This document shows positions 8,219 to 15,660 of a stretch of 36,070 nt of DNA, piece by piece. Numbering within the stretch: position 1 is the stretch's first letter; every line of letters starts with the position of its first letter. The stretch is from assembly GCA_031270945.1 (NCBI GenBank), contig JAISWZ010000436.1, positions 1 through 36,070 on the forward strand, read 5' to 3'. Below the pieces are notes generated by a model, which was not told the DNA's origin, ran no database searches, and saw nothing but the letters and a program-made list of their open reading frames with translations. This stretch comes from Clostridiales bacterium (GTDB lineage: Bacteria > Bacillota > Clostridia > Lachnospirales > WQUN01). Position numbers and translations under genes: made by a program.

Positions 8219-8332
8219 ATTACGCCAAATTGGGCCTTTGGCTTTCCAATAAAAATCGCCCAATCTAACGCATGCCCCCAAATCAGCCTAATCATATCAA
8301 GTGCATGATATGCACCAAGGAAGGATGAAACT

Positions 8333-9322
8333 ATGGAAACGCCTTTCACTGGAGCTTCAAATTTGGACTTCGGCCAAGAATGGGGCTTCCACAAAGACTG
8401 CCTGGATATATGGCGCATTACAGGATACGCTTCAGGAAACGGAAGAATGTTTTTCTTTGGCAGCAGGGCCATAAGCGGGAAAACGCTTTTGGGCAGGCGC
8501 CATTGCTGCTCTGTTTCCCTTGATGAGTTCCAGAGCGGCAAGAGTTTCGAGGAGACGCGCTATCCCAAGGGCGCTGGCCTGGTTGTTGAGCCAGCAGGGA
8601 CATTGAAGTGCGAAGACCTGCTCGATCTTGACTGCTCGCCAAAAGGCGGCAAGTTCAAAGCCAAGGGCAAAGGGTTTTCCTATGACTTGAGCCTGTCGGG
8701 CAGAAAAGACGCCAGCTGGATCAATGAAAAAGGGATTCTCACTCTTGGGAACGGCGGCGGAAGCGCCATTTGCGTCTCAGCCACAAACCTGAACGTCCAA
8801 GGCGAGGTGCTCATTGGCGAAAAGAAATCAGTCGTGTCAGGGAAGGCGTGGCTGGACAAGCTCTCCGGCCCCATGAGCTTCAGCAAGGCGGGAAGCCACT
8901 GGGAATGGCTCACTATCCGCTTCTTCAACAACGAGGAGATGACGATCTTCTCTTTCCCAGGCTCGGACACCAAGATCGGTTCTTGGACAAAGAAAGACGG
9001 AAGCGTATCGCCCCTGGAAAATTTCCAGCTTGAAACCTCAAGCTTCGCAAGCCCCAGCGAAAAAGCCAAGTTCGCCTGCGGCTGGGAGCTTCGCGTGGAC
9101 AACAAAGAGTACTCAATAACAACTATAGCAGATGGAACGGAAAAATTTGGAGCGTACGAGCTTTGGGCTGAGATCTGCAATGACTCCGGAGACCAGGCTG
9201 GCATCTGCTTCGCCCACGTCATGCCAGGAACCAGAAACCCGAAGTTCAAGAAGCAGTTCCCGCTCAAGGCTGATTTCAAGTTCCCGTGGCAAAAGGGCAA
9301 AAATGAAAAGGAGCAGAACTGA
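8333..9322 (+). CDS. AttH/CrtC-like lipocalin-fold protein
   Basis: The 329-residue protein resembles the AttH / hydroxyneurosporene-synthase (CrtC) family of double-lipocalin proteins. The clearest segment is GKAWLDK-SGPMS followed by HWEWLTIRFFNNEEM-IFSF, which matches the family pattern of a G-aWmD motif, then W-W and a strand ending in a small hydrophobic patch. There is no signal peptide. In carotenoid-making bacteria relatives hydrate a double bond; in other bacteria the substrate is unknown, and nothing nearby suggests carotenoids. The ATG at 8333 follows AAGGAAGGA. Its TGA overlaps the ATG of the AlkD-like gene by one base, so the two are probably one operon. Confidence 0.6.
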   Translation: METPFTGASNLDFGQEWGFHKDCLDIWRITGYASGNGRMFFFGSRAISGKTLLGRRHCCSVSLDEFQSGKSFEETRYPKGAGLVVEPAGTLKCEDLLDLDCSPKGGKFKAKGKGFSYDLSLSGRKDASWINEKGILTLGNGGGSAICVSATNLNVQGEVLIGEKKSVVSGKAWLDKLSGPMSFSKAGSHWEWLTIRFFNNEEMTIFSFPGSDTKIGSWTKKDGSVSPLENFQLETSSFASPSEKAKFACGWELRVDNKEYSITTIADGTEKFGAYELWAEICNDSGDQAGICFAHVMPGTRNPKFKKQFPLKADFKFPWQKGKNEKEQN

Positions 9323-9990
9323 TGGATCTAGGCGAGCTGGTTGAGGCGCTCAAAAAAGAGTCTTCCCCTGTCAAGGCCGGAAAGATGAGGGCGTACATGC
9401 GCAGGCGCTTCGAATTCTTGGGCGTTTCCACTGTCCATAGACTTGAAATCTGCAAGCCATACGCGGCTGAGTCCCTTGCCAGCGGCGCTGTTGACTGGGA
9501 TTTCATCTCTGACTGCTGGCTGTCTCCCTGGCGCGAGATTCAGTACTTTGCGCTGGAGTGCATCTATGACCTTAGGGACACGCTAACGCCAGAATGCATG
9601 CCAAAACTCAAGCGCCTTATAGAAGTCAAGCCTTGGTGGGACACAAATGACGCCATTGACAGCATCATAAGCTATGTCGCGCTGAAATACCCGGAGCTGA
9701 ACAAAACCCTCCTGGAATGGAGCAAGGACAAAAGCGGCTGGGTTCGCAGAGTTGCCATCTGCCACCAGCTGGATCGAAGGGGCAAAACAAACAGGGATCT
9801 CCTGACCAGGATCATTGACAACAACCTGGGCAGCACAGAGTACTACATCAACACGGCCATTGGCCGGAGCTTGAGAGAGTACGCAAAGCACAACCCCGAC
9901 TGGGTGCTCTGGTACATCAACACCAGGAAGGATCGCCTAAACTCGGTCTCGGTGAAAGAGGGGTCGGCGGATCTACAAGATAAAAGTTAA
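9322..9990 (+). CDS. AlkD-type DNA alkylation repair glycosylase
   Basis: The 222-residue all-helical HEAT-like repeat protein matches the AlkD family, which removes N3- and N7-alkylated purines. The conserved KPWWDTND segment gives Trp106 and Asp110, the expected base-contacting pair, and WVRRVAI gives the conserved arginines near 142-143. The last family motif, normally A-IGW-LREY, reads AIGRSLREY: codon 182 is CGG (Arg) where relatives have TGG (Trp). A single transition explains it. The Trp is one of the residues that hold the DNA in the Bacillus cereus enzyme, so activity may be weakened. The gene starts within the stop codon of the AttH-like gene. The family call is firm; activity is uncertain. 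Confidence 0.85.
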   Translation: MDLGELVEALKKESSPVKAGKMRAYMRRRFEFLGVSTVHRLEICKPYAAESLASGAVDWDFISDCWLSPWREIQYFALECIYDLRDTLTPECMPKLKRLIEVKPWWDTNDAIDSIISYVALKYPELNKTLLEWSKDKSGWVRRVAICHQLDRRGKTNRDLLTRIIDNNLGSTEYYINTAIGRSLREYAKHNPDWVLWYINTRKDRLNSVSVKEGSADLQDKS

Positions 9991-10047
9991 AAAATAAAGA
10001 AATATATTTAAAAAAAAAAAAAAAAAAATAAAAATATTTTTTTCAAA

Positions 10048-10085
10048 CAAAGCGCTTGCGGGCCTCCGGCCCCGCAAGCGCTTTG
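10048..10085 (+). terminator. Long hairpin after the AlkD gene
   Basis: CAAAGCGCTTGCGGG (10048-10062) and CCCGCAAGCGCTTTG (10071-10085) form a perfect 15-base stem with an 8-base loop. The T-tract on the plus side is poor (TTGCG), while an A/T island with A19 precedes it. It probably ends the AttH-AlkD transcript, possibly from both directions. Confidence 0.6.
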
Positions 10086-10888
10086 TTGCGTGTATCTCGT
10101 GCATCCCGAAATTACCAAAAGTGGCGCCTAGATAAACTCAAAATCCCTTCTCTTCTGGTTTTTGCACGCCCTTTATAAATTCTGGGATATGCCTGTACAT
10201 ACCAACCAGCTTTTGCACATTTCCCATCCCGCTCTATGGCTAAACCCGCACTCCAAAACCCGCCCTCAGGCGAACTTTCAGGCACAAATTTTTCTCTTGA
10301 AGCCAGCCCTTTCGGCTCATGTCAAATCCGCTATTAAGCAGCGCTTGATTTAGCGCTCCAGCTTCGGCCCCTTTGCGCACAACTGCTCAAATGATCCCCG
10401 TTTTTGTTTTTATCCTATATTTTCAGGCTTGGCCGCATCCCGTCGGCCTGAAATAAATTGTCGTCTCCTGCCGCTATGTCCCGAACGAACTTTGCTTGAA
10501 CAACACCCCATCCGCGCTTTAAATTTCACAAACCGCAATTCGGGTTTTGTTGGCTGAGCATTGAGATCCGCACGTGTTTCCCGTATTATATTTTCTAGCC
10601 AACACGCTTGCGTGTCAAGCACATATTTTGCCTACTTTTCACGATTCTACCCATTTTTCACATCTAAACGCGAAATTTGCTCACTATCGAATCACTTTTG
10701 ATCAATACCAAGCAATTTGATTCCAAACAATCAACTTTGCCGCCACCCCTTTTCATTGCCGCTCAAGTCTGATAACATATTCTCCAGGGCCAAAACGGAT
10801 GAAGCTGAAATTTGGCGCAATGTGCCTGCCTTAGGCTTATCCATCGAGATTATGTCGAATTCCCGGCCAAGAGCATATCCCATTAGGC

Positions 10889-10937
10889 GCATATCCCAAA
10901 ATTATATCCGGTGCTATTACGGAATTTTGGGATATGC
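10889..10937. repeat. Inverted-repeat family, perfect copy
   Basis: GCATATCCCAAAATT (10889-10903) and AATTTTGGGATATGC (10923-10937) are perfect 15-base inverse complements 19 bases apart, with an inner TCCG/CGGA pair. A further GCATATCCCA half lies immediately upstream (about 10873-10882). It sits some 130 bases before the glycyl radical enzyme gene. Confidence 0.85.
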
Positions 10938-11005
10938 ACTAATATGCGCTCATAAACTCTTAAATCCAAGAACTCCCGCGAGCCAGGGGCATGAACCCAT
11001 TTTTG

Positions 11006-11027
11006 CGAGGCTCAGCATAGAGCCTCG
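11006..11027 (+). promoter_or_regulatory. Leader hairpin before the diol dehydratase
   Basis: CGAGGCTC (11006-11013) and GAGCCTCG (11020-11027) form an 8-base perfect stem with an AGCATA loop, 24 bases upstream of the AAAGGAGG ribosome-binding site. No U-tract follows, so it is not a terminator; it may shape the leader RNA or be a protein site. Confidence 0.4.
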
Positions 11028-11064
11028 GCCCCAGCTCTCTACGCCAGATGAAAGGAGGATCAAA

Positions 11065-13566
11065 ATGCAAGAAAGCGTTTTCTCGCTTAAAAAAAGCGAG
11101 CGGGTGCCGCGCCTGATTGAGCATTTGTACGCAAAGATGCCCGAGGTCGAAGCGGATCGCGCAGAGATCGTGACAGAAGCCTATAGGCGGACTGAGAACC
11201 TGCCAATCACGCTGCGCAGGGCGGAAGCGTTTCGCGCGATATGCGAAAGCGTGCCTATAGCCATAAGACCGCTTGAGCTTGTGGCGGGTTCCAACAGCCT
11301 TGCGCCCAGGGGCTGCCAAACGTTTCCCGAGTACTCGTTTGAATGGCTTGAGTCGGAGCTGGATACGGCAGAGACCAGATCAGCCGATCCCTTTCGCATC
11401 TCCGAGGACACAAAGGTAAGGCTCAGGCGCGTGTTCCCCTACTGGAGGGGCAAGACCTCAAGCGATCTGGCCAGAAGCCTTATGGCGCCGCAGGCGCTGG
11501 CGGGCATCGACCACAACCTGTATACTCCCGGCAACTACTTTTATAACGGAATAGGGCACTTCAGCGTCAACTACCGGGAAGTCCTGGAGATTGGCTTCTC
11601 AGGCATAAAGGAAAAGGCGGCCAGAGCCCTTTCGGCCTTGCCAATCCATGATCCTGGCTATCCCCAGAAAAGCGCGTTCCTGAAAGCAGCCATAATAAGC
11701 TGTGACGCCGCAAGCCTTTACGCCAAGCGCTATGCCAAGCTGGCCCAGGACATGGCAGGCAAGGAGCCTGATCCAAAGAGACGGCAAGAGCTGAATCTCA
11801 TCGCCCAAAGCTGCGCCTGGGTTCCCGAAAACCCCGCTCGCTCCTTCCAGGAGGCTTGCCAGTCGTTCTGGTTCATCCAGTCCCTTATCCAGTCAGAATC
11901 CTCTGGCCATTCCATTTCTCCAGGGCGCTTTGACCAGTACATGCACCCCTGGCTGAAAAAAGATCTTGAAGCCGGAAGCATCACATTAGAGTACGCCCAG
12001 GAGCTCTTGGACTGCTTGTGGGTCAAATTTAACGATCTGAACAAAATCAGGGACAAAGACTCAGCAGAAGGCTTCGCTGGCTACAGCCTCTTCCAGAACC
12101 TGATAGTCGGAGGCCAGACCGAGGACGGCAGAGACGCGACAAACGTCCTAAGCTACATGTGCCTGGAAGCCGCAGACCACGTGAGATTGCCAGCGCCCTC
12201 CCTTTCGATCCGGGTTTGGAACGGATCCCCCAAGAAGCTTCTCCTGAAGGCGGCGGAGGTTGCCAGAACAGGCATAGGGCTTCCCGCTTTCTACAATGAC
12301 GAGGCGATCATCCCTTCGATGATGAGCCGAGGCCTCACCCTGGCCGAAGCCCGGGACTATTGCATAATAGGCTGTGTCGAGCCCCAGAAGGCCGGATTCA
12401 CTGACGGCTGGCATGACGCCGCGTTCTTCAACATGTGCCGCCCGCTGGAGCTGGTCTTCTCCCAAGGCGTGGACGCCGGGGAGCAAATCGGGGCAAAGAC
12501 CGTCCCTGTCGAAGAAATCTCGTCTTTCGAAGAGCTGTTCGAAGCCTACAGGATCCAGATGGAGCATGCCGCAAGCCTCATGGTCAATTCTATAAACGCC
12601 ATAGACCTGGCGCACAAGACAAAAGCTCCCCTACCGTTCCAGTCTTGCATGATCGAGGATTGCATAGAAAAAGGGCTGACCCTGCAAGAGGGAGGCGCCC
12701 GCCACAACTTCACCGGCCCCCAGGGCTTTGGCATAGCAAACGCCGCTGACGCCTTGATGGCCATAAAAAAGCTGGTGTTTGAAGACAGCCGCTACACCCT
12801 GTCCGACTTCAAGGAAGCGATGCAAGCCAACTTCGGGCATGAAGATCTCGTAGGCTTGGCCACTGCAATAGCCGGCGAGCTTGCGAGACAAGGGATAACT
12901 CCCGACGCGGAACAGATCAGGCTTATCGGAAACGAGATAGAAAAAGCTGTTTCCGGCAAATGGGCAAAGCTTCTTTCTGACATCCAATCCGTTCCCAAGT
13001 ACGGCAACGACATTGACGAGGTAGACAGCCTGGCCAGGGAAGTTGCGTACCTTTACACCAAGCCCCTTGAAAAGCACAAAAATCCTAGAGGCGGCATTTA
13101 CCAAGCCGGGCTGTACCCGGTTTCTGCCAATGTTCCGCTTGGCGCTTCAACAGGCGCAACCCCGGATGGCAGGCTAAAAGGCGCCCCCTTGGCGGACGGA
13201 GTGGGGCCGGCGCAAGGCCGGGACGAAAAAGGCCCAACAGCCGCATGCAACTCGGTTGCGAAGCTTGATCACATCATCGCGTCAAACGGCACCCTGTTCA
13301 ACCAAAAGTTCCACCCCACCGCTCTGGCGGGCCAAGAAGGACTTGAGAAATTTGTAGCGCTGGTTCGAGGCTTCTTTGACCAAAAAGGCATGCATGCCCA
13401 GTTCAACGTAGTTGACAGGGAAACTCTCCTGGACGCGCAGAAAAACCCCAGCGCACATAAAAACTTGGTTGTTCGCGTGGCTGGCTACAGCGCCCTTTTC
13501 ATCTCTTTGTCAAAGTCCCTGCAAGACGACATCATAAGCAGAACCACCCACGGATTCGCGTCATGA
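11065..13566 (+). CDS. Glycyl radical diol dehydratase (1,2-propanediol/glycerol type)
   Basis: The 833-residue enzyme is a B12-independent diol dehydratase that would convert 1,2-propanediol to propionaldehyde. The thiyl-radical Cys437 and Glu439 lie in GCVEP, followed by GWHDAAFFN with Asp451, a pattern of glycerol/propanediol dehydratases and not of choline lyase CutC or pyruvate formate-lyase. GHFSVNY and ESSGHSISPGRFDQY supply the other expected substrate-pocket residues. The radical Gly807 is in RVAGYSA near the C-terminus. I start at ATG 11065 because AAAGGAGG precedes it and the protein then begins like known diol dehydratases; the open frame to 10717 crosses a repeat. No N-terminal encapsulation helix is present. 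The activase gene overlaps its stop. Substrate is inferred from neighbours. Confidence 0.9.
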   Translation: MQESVFSLKKSERVPRLIEHLYAKMPEVEADRAEIVTEAYRRTENLPITLRRAEAFRAICESVPIAIRPLELVAGSNSLAPRGCQTFPEYSFEWLESELDTAETRSADPFRISEDTKVRLRRVFPYWRGKTSSDLARSLMAPQALAGIDHNLYTPGNYFYNGIGHFSVNYREVLEIGFSGIKEKAARALSALPIHDPGYPQKSAFLKAAIISCDAASLYAKRYAKLAQDMAGKEPDPKRRQELNLIAQSCAWVPENPARSFQEACQSFWFIQSLIQSESSGHSISPGRFDQYMHPWLKKDLEAGSITLEYAQELLDCLWVKFNDLNKIRDKDSAEGFAGYSLFQNLIVGGQTEDGRDATNVLSYMCLEAADHVRLPAPSLSIRVWNGSPKKLLLKAAEVARTGIGLPAFYNDEAIIPSMMSRGLTLAEARDYCIIGCVEPQKAGFTDGWHDAAFFNMCRPLELVFSQGVDAGEQIGAKTVPVEEISSFEELFEAYRIQMEHAASLMVNSINAIDLAHKTKAPLPFQSCMIEDCIEKGLTLQEGGARHNFTGPQGFGIANAADALMAIKKLVFEDSRYTLSDFKEAMQANFGHEDLVGLATAIAGELARQGITPDAEQIRLIGNEIEKAVSGKWAKLLSDIQSVPKYGNDIDEVDSLAREVAYLYTKPLEKHKNPRGGIYQAGLYPVSANVPLGASTGATPDGRLKGAPLADGVGPAQGRDEKGPTAACNSVAKLDHIIASNGTLFNQKFHPTALAGQEGLEKFVALVRGFFDQKGMHAQFNVVDRETLLDAQKNPSAHKNLVVRVAGYSALFISLSKSLQDDIISRTTHGFAS
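11069..11083. promoter_or_regulatory. Possible catabolite-responsive (cre-like) site
   Basis: AAGAAAGCGTTTTCT differs from the Gram-positive CcpA consensus WTGNAANCGNWNNCW at one position and is nearly palindromic. It covers codons 2-7 of the dehydratase gene, where CcpA could block elongation. A chance match is possible because the position is coding. Confidence 0.3.
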
Positions 13567-14342
13567 GGCTTGAGGATGAAGTTGGGCGCATTGTCAGCAT
13601 CCAGCGCTTCAGCCTTCATGACGGCCCTGGCATAAGAACTGTCGTCTTTCTGAAGGGCTGCGCCCTAAGATGCCCCTGGTGCTGCAACCCTGAGACCCAA
13701 GAGACAGGCGTCCAGATCGCAATTGACGGCAAAACCTTTGGCAAGGATGTCACAGCCGGGGAAGTCATGGAGGAAGTTGAAAGGGATGAGCCGTACTATC
13801 GCCGATCCGGCGGAGGCATAACCCTCTCCGGAGGCGAATGCCTGCTTCAGCCCCAATTCTCAAGCGCCCTCCTGAGCCTCGCGAAGTCCAAGGGCTTCTC
13901 CACCGCCATAGAGTCAACAGCCTACGGATCCTATGAAACCATTAAAAATTTTATCCTGGATCCACTTGACATCTTCCTGCTAGACATCAAGCATGCCGAT
14001 CCAGAGAAGCACAAGCAAATAACCGGCAAGAGCAACGCCCCGATGATCGAAAACGCGAGGCAAATTGCCGCTTCCGGCCAAAAGCTTATAGCGCGCGTTC
14101 CAATCATCCCAAACTTTAATGACACCTGTGCCGATATACGAGATATCGCAAGGCTTGCCAAGTCCCTCCCGGGAGTTGAGAAGATCCACCTTCTCCCTTA
14201 CCATATGTACGGAGCCGGCAAGTACGCCGCTCTTGGAAGAAAGTATCTCATGGGCGACGCCAAGCCGCCAACGGACGCCCTTATGCAAGCGCTGAAAGAA
14301 GAAGCCGAAGCCCAAGGGCTTGACGCCCAGATCGGAGGCTGA
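13563..14342 (+). CDS. Radical SAM activating enzyme of the diol dehydratase
   Basis: The 259-residue protein installs the glycyl radical on the upstream dehydratase using S-adenosylmethionine and a 4Fe-4S cluster. The cluster motif is C33-ALR-C37-PW-C40, preceded by FSLHDGPGIRT, and the SAM-binding GGITLSGGE follows near residue 85. Most activases of glycerol/propanediol dehydratases carry a ferredoxin-like insert with two extra clusters between these motifs; here the gap is short and has no such cysteines, so the enzyme has the compact pyruvate formate-lyase-activase layout. The ATG overlaps the dehydratase stop (ATGA), so the two are made together. The family is certain; the partner follows from the overlap. 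Confidence 0.92.
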   Translation: MRLEDEVGRIVSIQRFSLHDGPGIRTVVFLKGCALRCPWCCNPETQETGVQIAIDGKTFGKDVTAGEVMEEVERDEPYYRRSGGGITLSGGECLLQPQFSSALLSLAKSKGFSTAIESTAYGSYETIKNFILDPLDIFLLDIKHADPEKHKQITGKSNAPMIENARQIAASGQKLIARVPIIPNFNDTCADIRDIARLAKSLPGVEKIHLLPYHMYGAGKYAALGRKYLMGDAKPPTDALMQALKEEAEAQGLDAQIGG

Positions 14343-14343
14343 A

Positions 14344-14697
14344 GTGGATCCCAAGCTGCGCGTGGTCCAAGAGCAAGTGCCCGGCCGCCAAGTAACCTTG
14401 GCGCACTCAATAGCAAACCCCGGCAAGGATGTGCTTGAAAAGCTGGAAGCCCAGACCGGAACAAAGCTGCCATCCGGCGCCTTGGGCATCATGAGCCTGA
14501 CCCCAGCCGAAATCTCTGTGATAGCCGCAGACCTGGCCCTAAAGTCGGCGTCAGTGACCCTTGTCCTCCTTGACATCCAGGTAGGCACCCTCTTCTTTGC
14601 GGGCACAGTGTCAGAAGTCGACGCCGCCCTAAATGGGATCCTGGATTGCCTGGCCAACTCAATGGCGTTTGAGGTTTGCCCGATAACAAGGACATGA
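14344..14697 (+). CDS. pduU: PduU/EutS-like permuted BMC shell protein
   Basis: The 117-residue protein matches the circularly permuted hexameric shell proteins PduU/EutS. It opens with RVVQEQVPGRQVTLAH-IANPG, the N-terminal strand that forms the small beta-barrel over the pore, and ends with the characteristic FEVCPITRT. The BMC core lies between (GIMSLTP-E-S-IAADLALK). I use GTG 14344 because GGAGG stands five bases before it. The gene begins directly after the activase stop, so the first transcript encodes dehydratase, activase and this shell protein, while the other shell genes are in the second block. Assignment is strong by the conserved ends. Confidence 0.88.
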   Translation: MDPKLRVVQEQVPGRQVTLAHSIANPGKDVLEKLEAQTGTKLPSGALGIMSLTPAEISVIAADLALKSASVTLVLLDIQVGTLFFAGTVSEVDAALNGILDCLANSMAFEVCPITRT

Positions 14698-14730
14698 CGA
14701 TCCGCCTGCCAGATCTTCGTCTGACAACAC

Positions 14731-14754
14731 GAGCTTAATCTTTTGATTAGCTCG
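14731..14754. terminator. Weak hairpin between convergent genes
   Basis: GAGCTTAATC and GATTAGCTC form a stem with one bulge around a TTTT loop between the PduU-like gene (plus) and the DeoR gene (minus). Neither side has a clear U-tract, so termination is only suggested by position. Confidence 0.35.
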
Positions 14755-14787
14755 CTCCACGGCTTTGATCTTTCAACCACTTGCATT

Positions 14788-15528
14788 CTACTGCCTATTC
14801 TCTTTTACAAACTTGGCAATCCTGGCGTTCACCTCCCGGCTTTCCGTGAACACCTCGTTAAAAGCGGTTATAGGCGCGGTCCGGCACAAGAAGTCGTTTC
14901 CCATTTTAGATGAGTCGCACAAGAGATACCGCTCCTTGCTGTTTTTGATAAACTCCCGCTTAATAAAGCTTTCGTCCTCGCTAGCCTCAGTCGACCCTGA
15001 CTCCAGGCTGAAACCCCGGCTGGACATGAAAACCGCGTCAGCGTTTAGCCTCCTGACAAAATCAACGGCGGTTTGCCCGACCAAGGACTTTGATCCAGCC
15101 CGCAACGTCCCGCCAGTGCACATGACCGCCATGTCGTTTCTGTCAGACAGGTGAAGGCAGGTCTTAAGGCCGTTTGTTATAACCCGGAGGTTTGCGATCC
15201 CCTCAAGGTTTCTGGCCAGGATGTAGACAGTGCTGGATGAGTCCAAGAACAGCGTCATGCCGTCTTTTATCTTCTTCACGGCTTGCGCCGCAATTATCTG
15301 CTTTTGGTGCTCGTTCCTGTTTTCCCTGATTGCCAAAGGATCCTCGTTGGCTATGCCCTCAACAAGAAGAGCGCCGCCCCTGGTCCGGCGTATCTGCTTG
15401 CTCTCCTCCAGCTCCTTCAAGTCACGGCGTATCGTGGCGCCGCTTACGTAAAGGCTGGCGCTAAGCTCGTCAACAGTGACGAAGTTCTTGCCTCTCATGA
15501 GGTTTAATATGAGCTCTTTCCTGTTCAC
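14788..15528 (-). CDS. DeoR-family transcriptional regulator
   Basis: The 246-residue protein has an N-terminal winged helix-turn-helix (about residues 6-57, with VTVDELSASLYVSGATIRRDLKEL and RRTRGGA, the DeoR signature) and a C-terminal sugar-phosphate sensor domain of the isomerase-like fold (LDSSSTVYILAR, VITNGL, CTGGTLRAGSKSLVG). DeoR proteins usually repress a neighbouring sugar operon until a phosphorylated sugar binds, so fuculose- or rhamnulose-phosphate is a reasonable but unproven ligand. The start is GTG 15528, preceded by GGGAGG. The gene reads against the BMC genes on both sides and lies divergent from the aldolase, with a GC-rich hairpin region between them that probably holds its operator. 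Confidence 0.9.
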   Translation of the reverse strand: MNRKELILNLMRGKNFVTVDELSASLYVSGATIRRDLKELEESKQIRRTRGGALLVEGIANEDPLAIRENRNEHQKQIIAAQAVKKIKDGMTLFLDSSSTVYILARNLEGIANLRVITNGLKTCLHLSDRNDMAVMCTGGTLRAGSKSLVGQTAVDFVRRLNADAVFMSSRGFSLESGSTEASEDESFIKREFIKNSKERYLLCDSSKMGNDFLCRTAPITAFNEVFTESREVNARIAKFVKENRQ

Positions 15529-15543
15529 CTGCGCCTCCCACCC

Positions 15544-15577
15544 CCGCGCGCAGCGCGGGTTCCCGCGCTTTGCGCGG
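15544..15577 (+). promoter_or_regulatory. GC-rich hairpin in the DeoR-aldolase divergent region
   Basis: CCGCGCGCAGCGCGGG and CCCGCGCTTTGCGCGG pair with one internal mismatch block around a two-base loop. A T-rich run (CTCTTGTTTTTATC) follows on the plus strand. It could attenuate or insulate transcription entering the aldolase block from the left, or be a DeoR operator. I could not pick out a good -35/-10 pair. Confidence 0.5.
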
Positions 15578-15660
15578 CGCTCTTGTTTTTATCTTTCCAA
15601 CGCGCGTCAGCGCGTGATTTCGCGCAACAATTGCGCTCTAAGAATAGAGGCTTGAAAACT

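Larger units (their letters stand above)
6367..8332. other. Two-kilobase gene-free stretch with several tandem arrays
   Basis: No gene is supported here. The region holds a five-copy 18-19-bp array (6640-6733), an 11-bp array of TTGATGTCGCT type (about 6830-6860), an 18-bp array (7327-7373), a TTTTTGGCC low-complexity tract (7908-8001), a GGGATATGCCTAGG half-repeat (about 6972-6985), another half-repeat (7638-7672) and an inverted-repeat copy (8141-8218). All open frames overlap these simple sequences and lack ribosome-binding sites. Confidence 0.6.
9991..11064. other. Intergenic region before the microcompartment locus
   Basis: The stretch begins with an A/T island that includes a run of 19 A (10010-10028), then a long hairpin (10048-10085). 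The rest holds no gene I can support. An open frame extends upstream of the glycyl radical enzyme to 10717, but it runs through a perfect inverted repeat (10889-10937) and has no ribosome-binding site until 11051. A short hairpin (11006-11027) lies just before the gene. Confidence 0.6.

Noticed and set aside
10717..11064. A 116-residue N-terminal extension of the diol dehydratase
   Set aside because: The extension crosses a perfect inverted repeat, has no ribosome-binding site, does not look like an encapsulation peptide, and a strong AAAGGAGG precedes the ATG at 11065.
12148..12764. Several long minus-strand frames inside the diol dehydratase gene
   Set aside because: They are shadows of a GC-balanced coding gene; the plus-strand protein has all catalytic residues.
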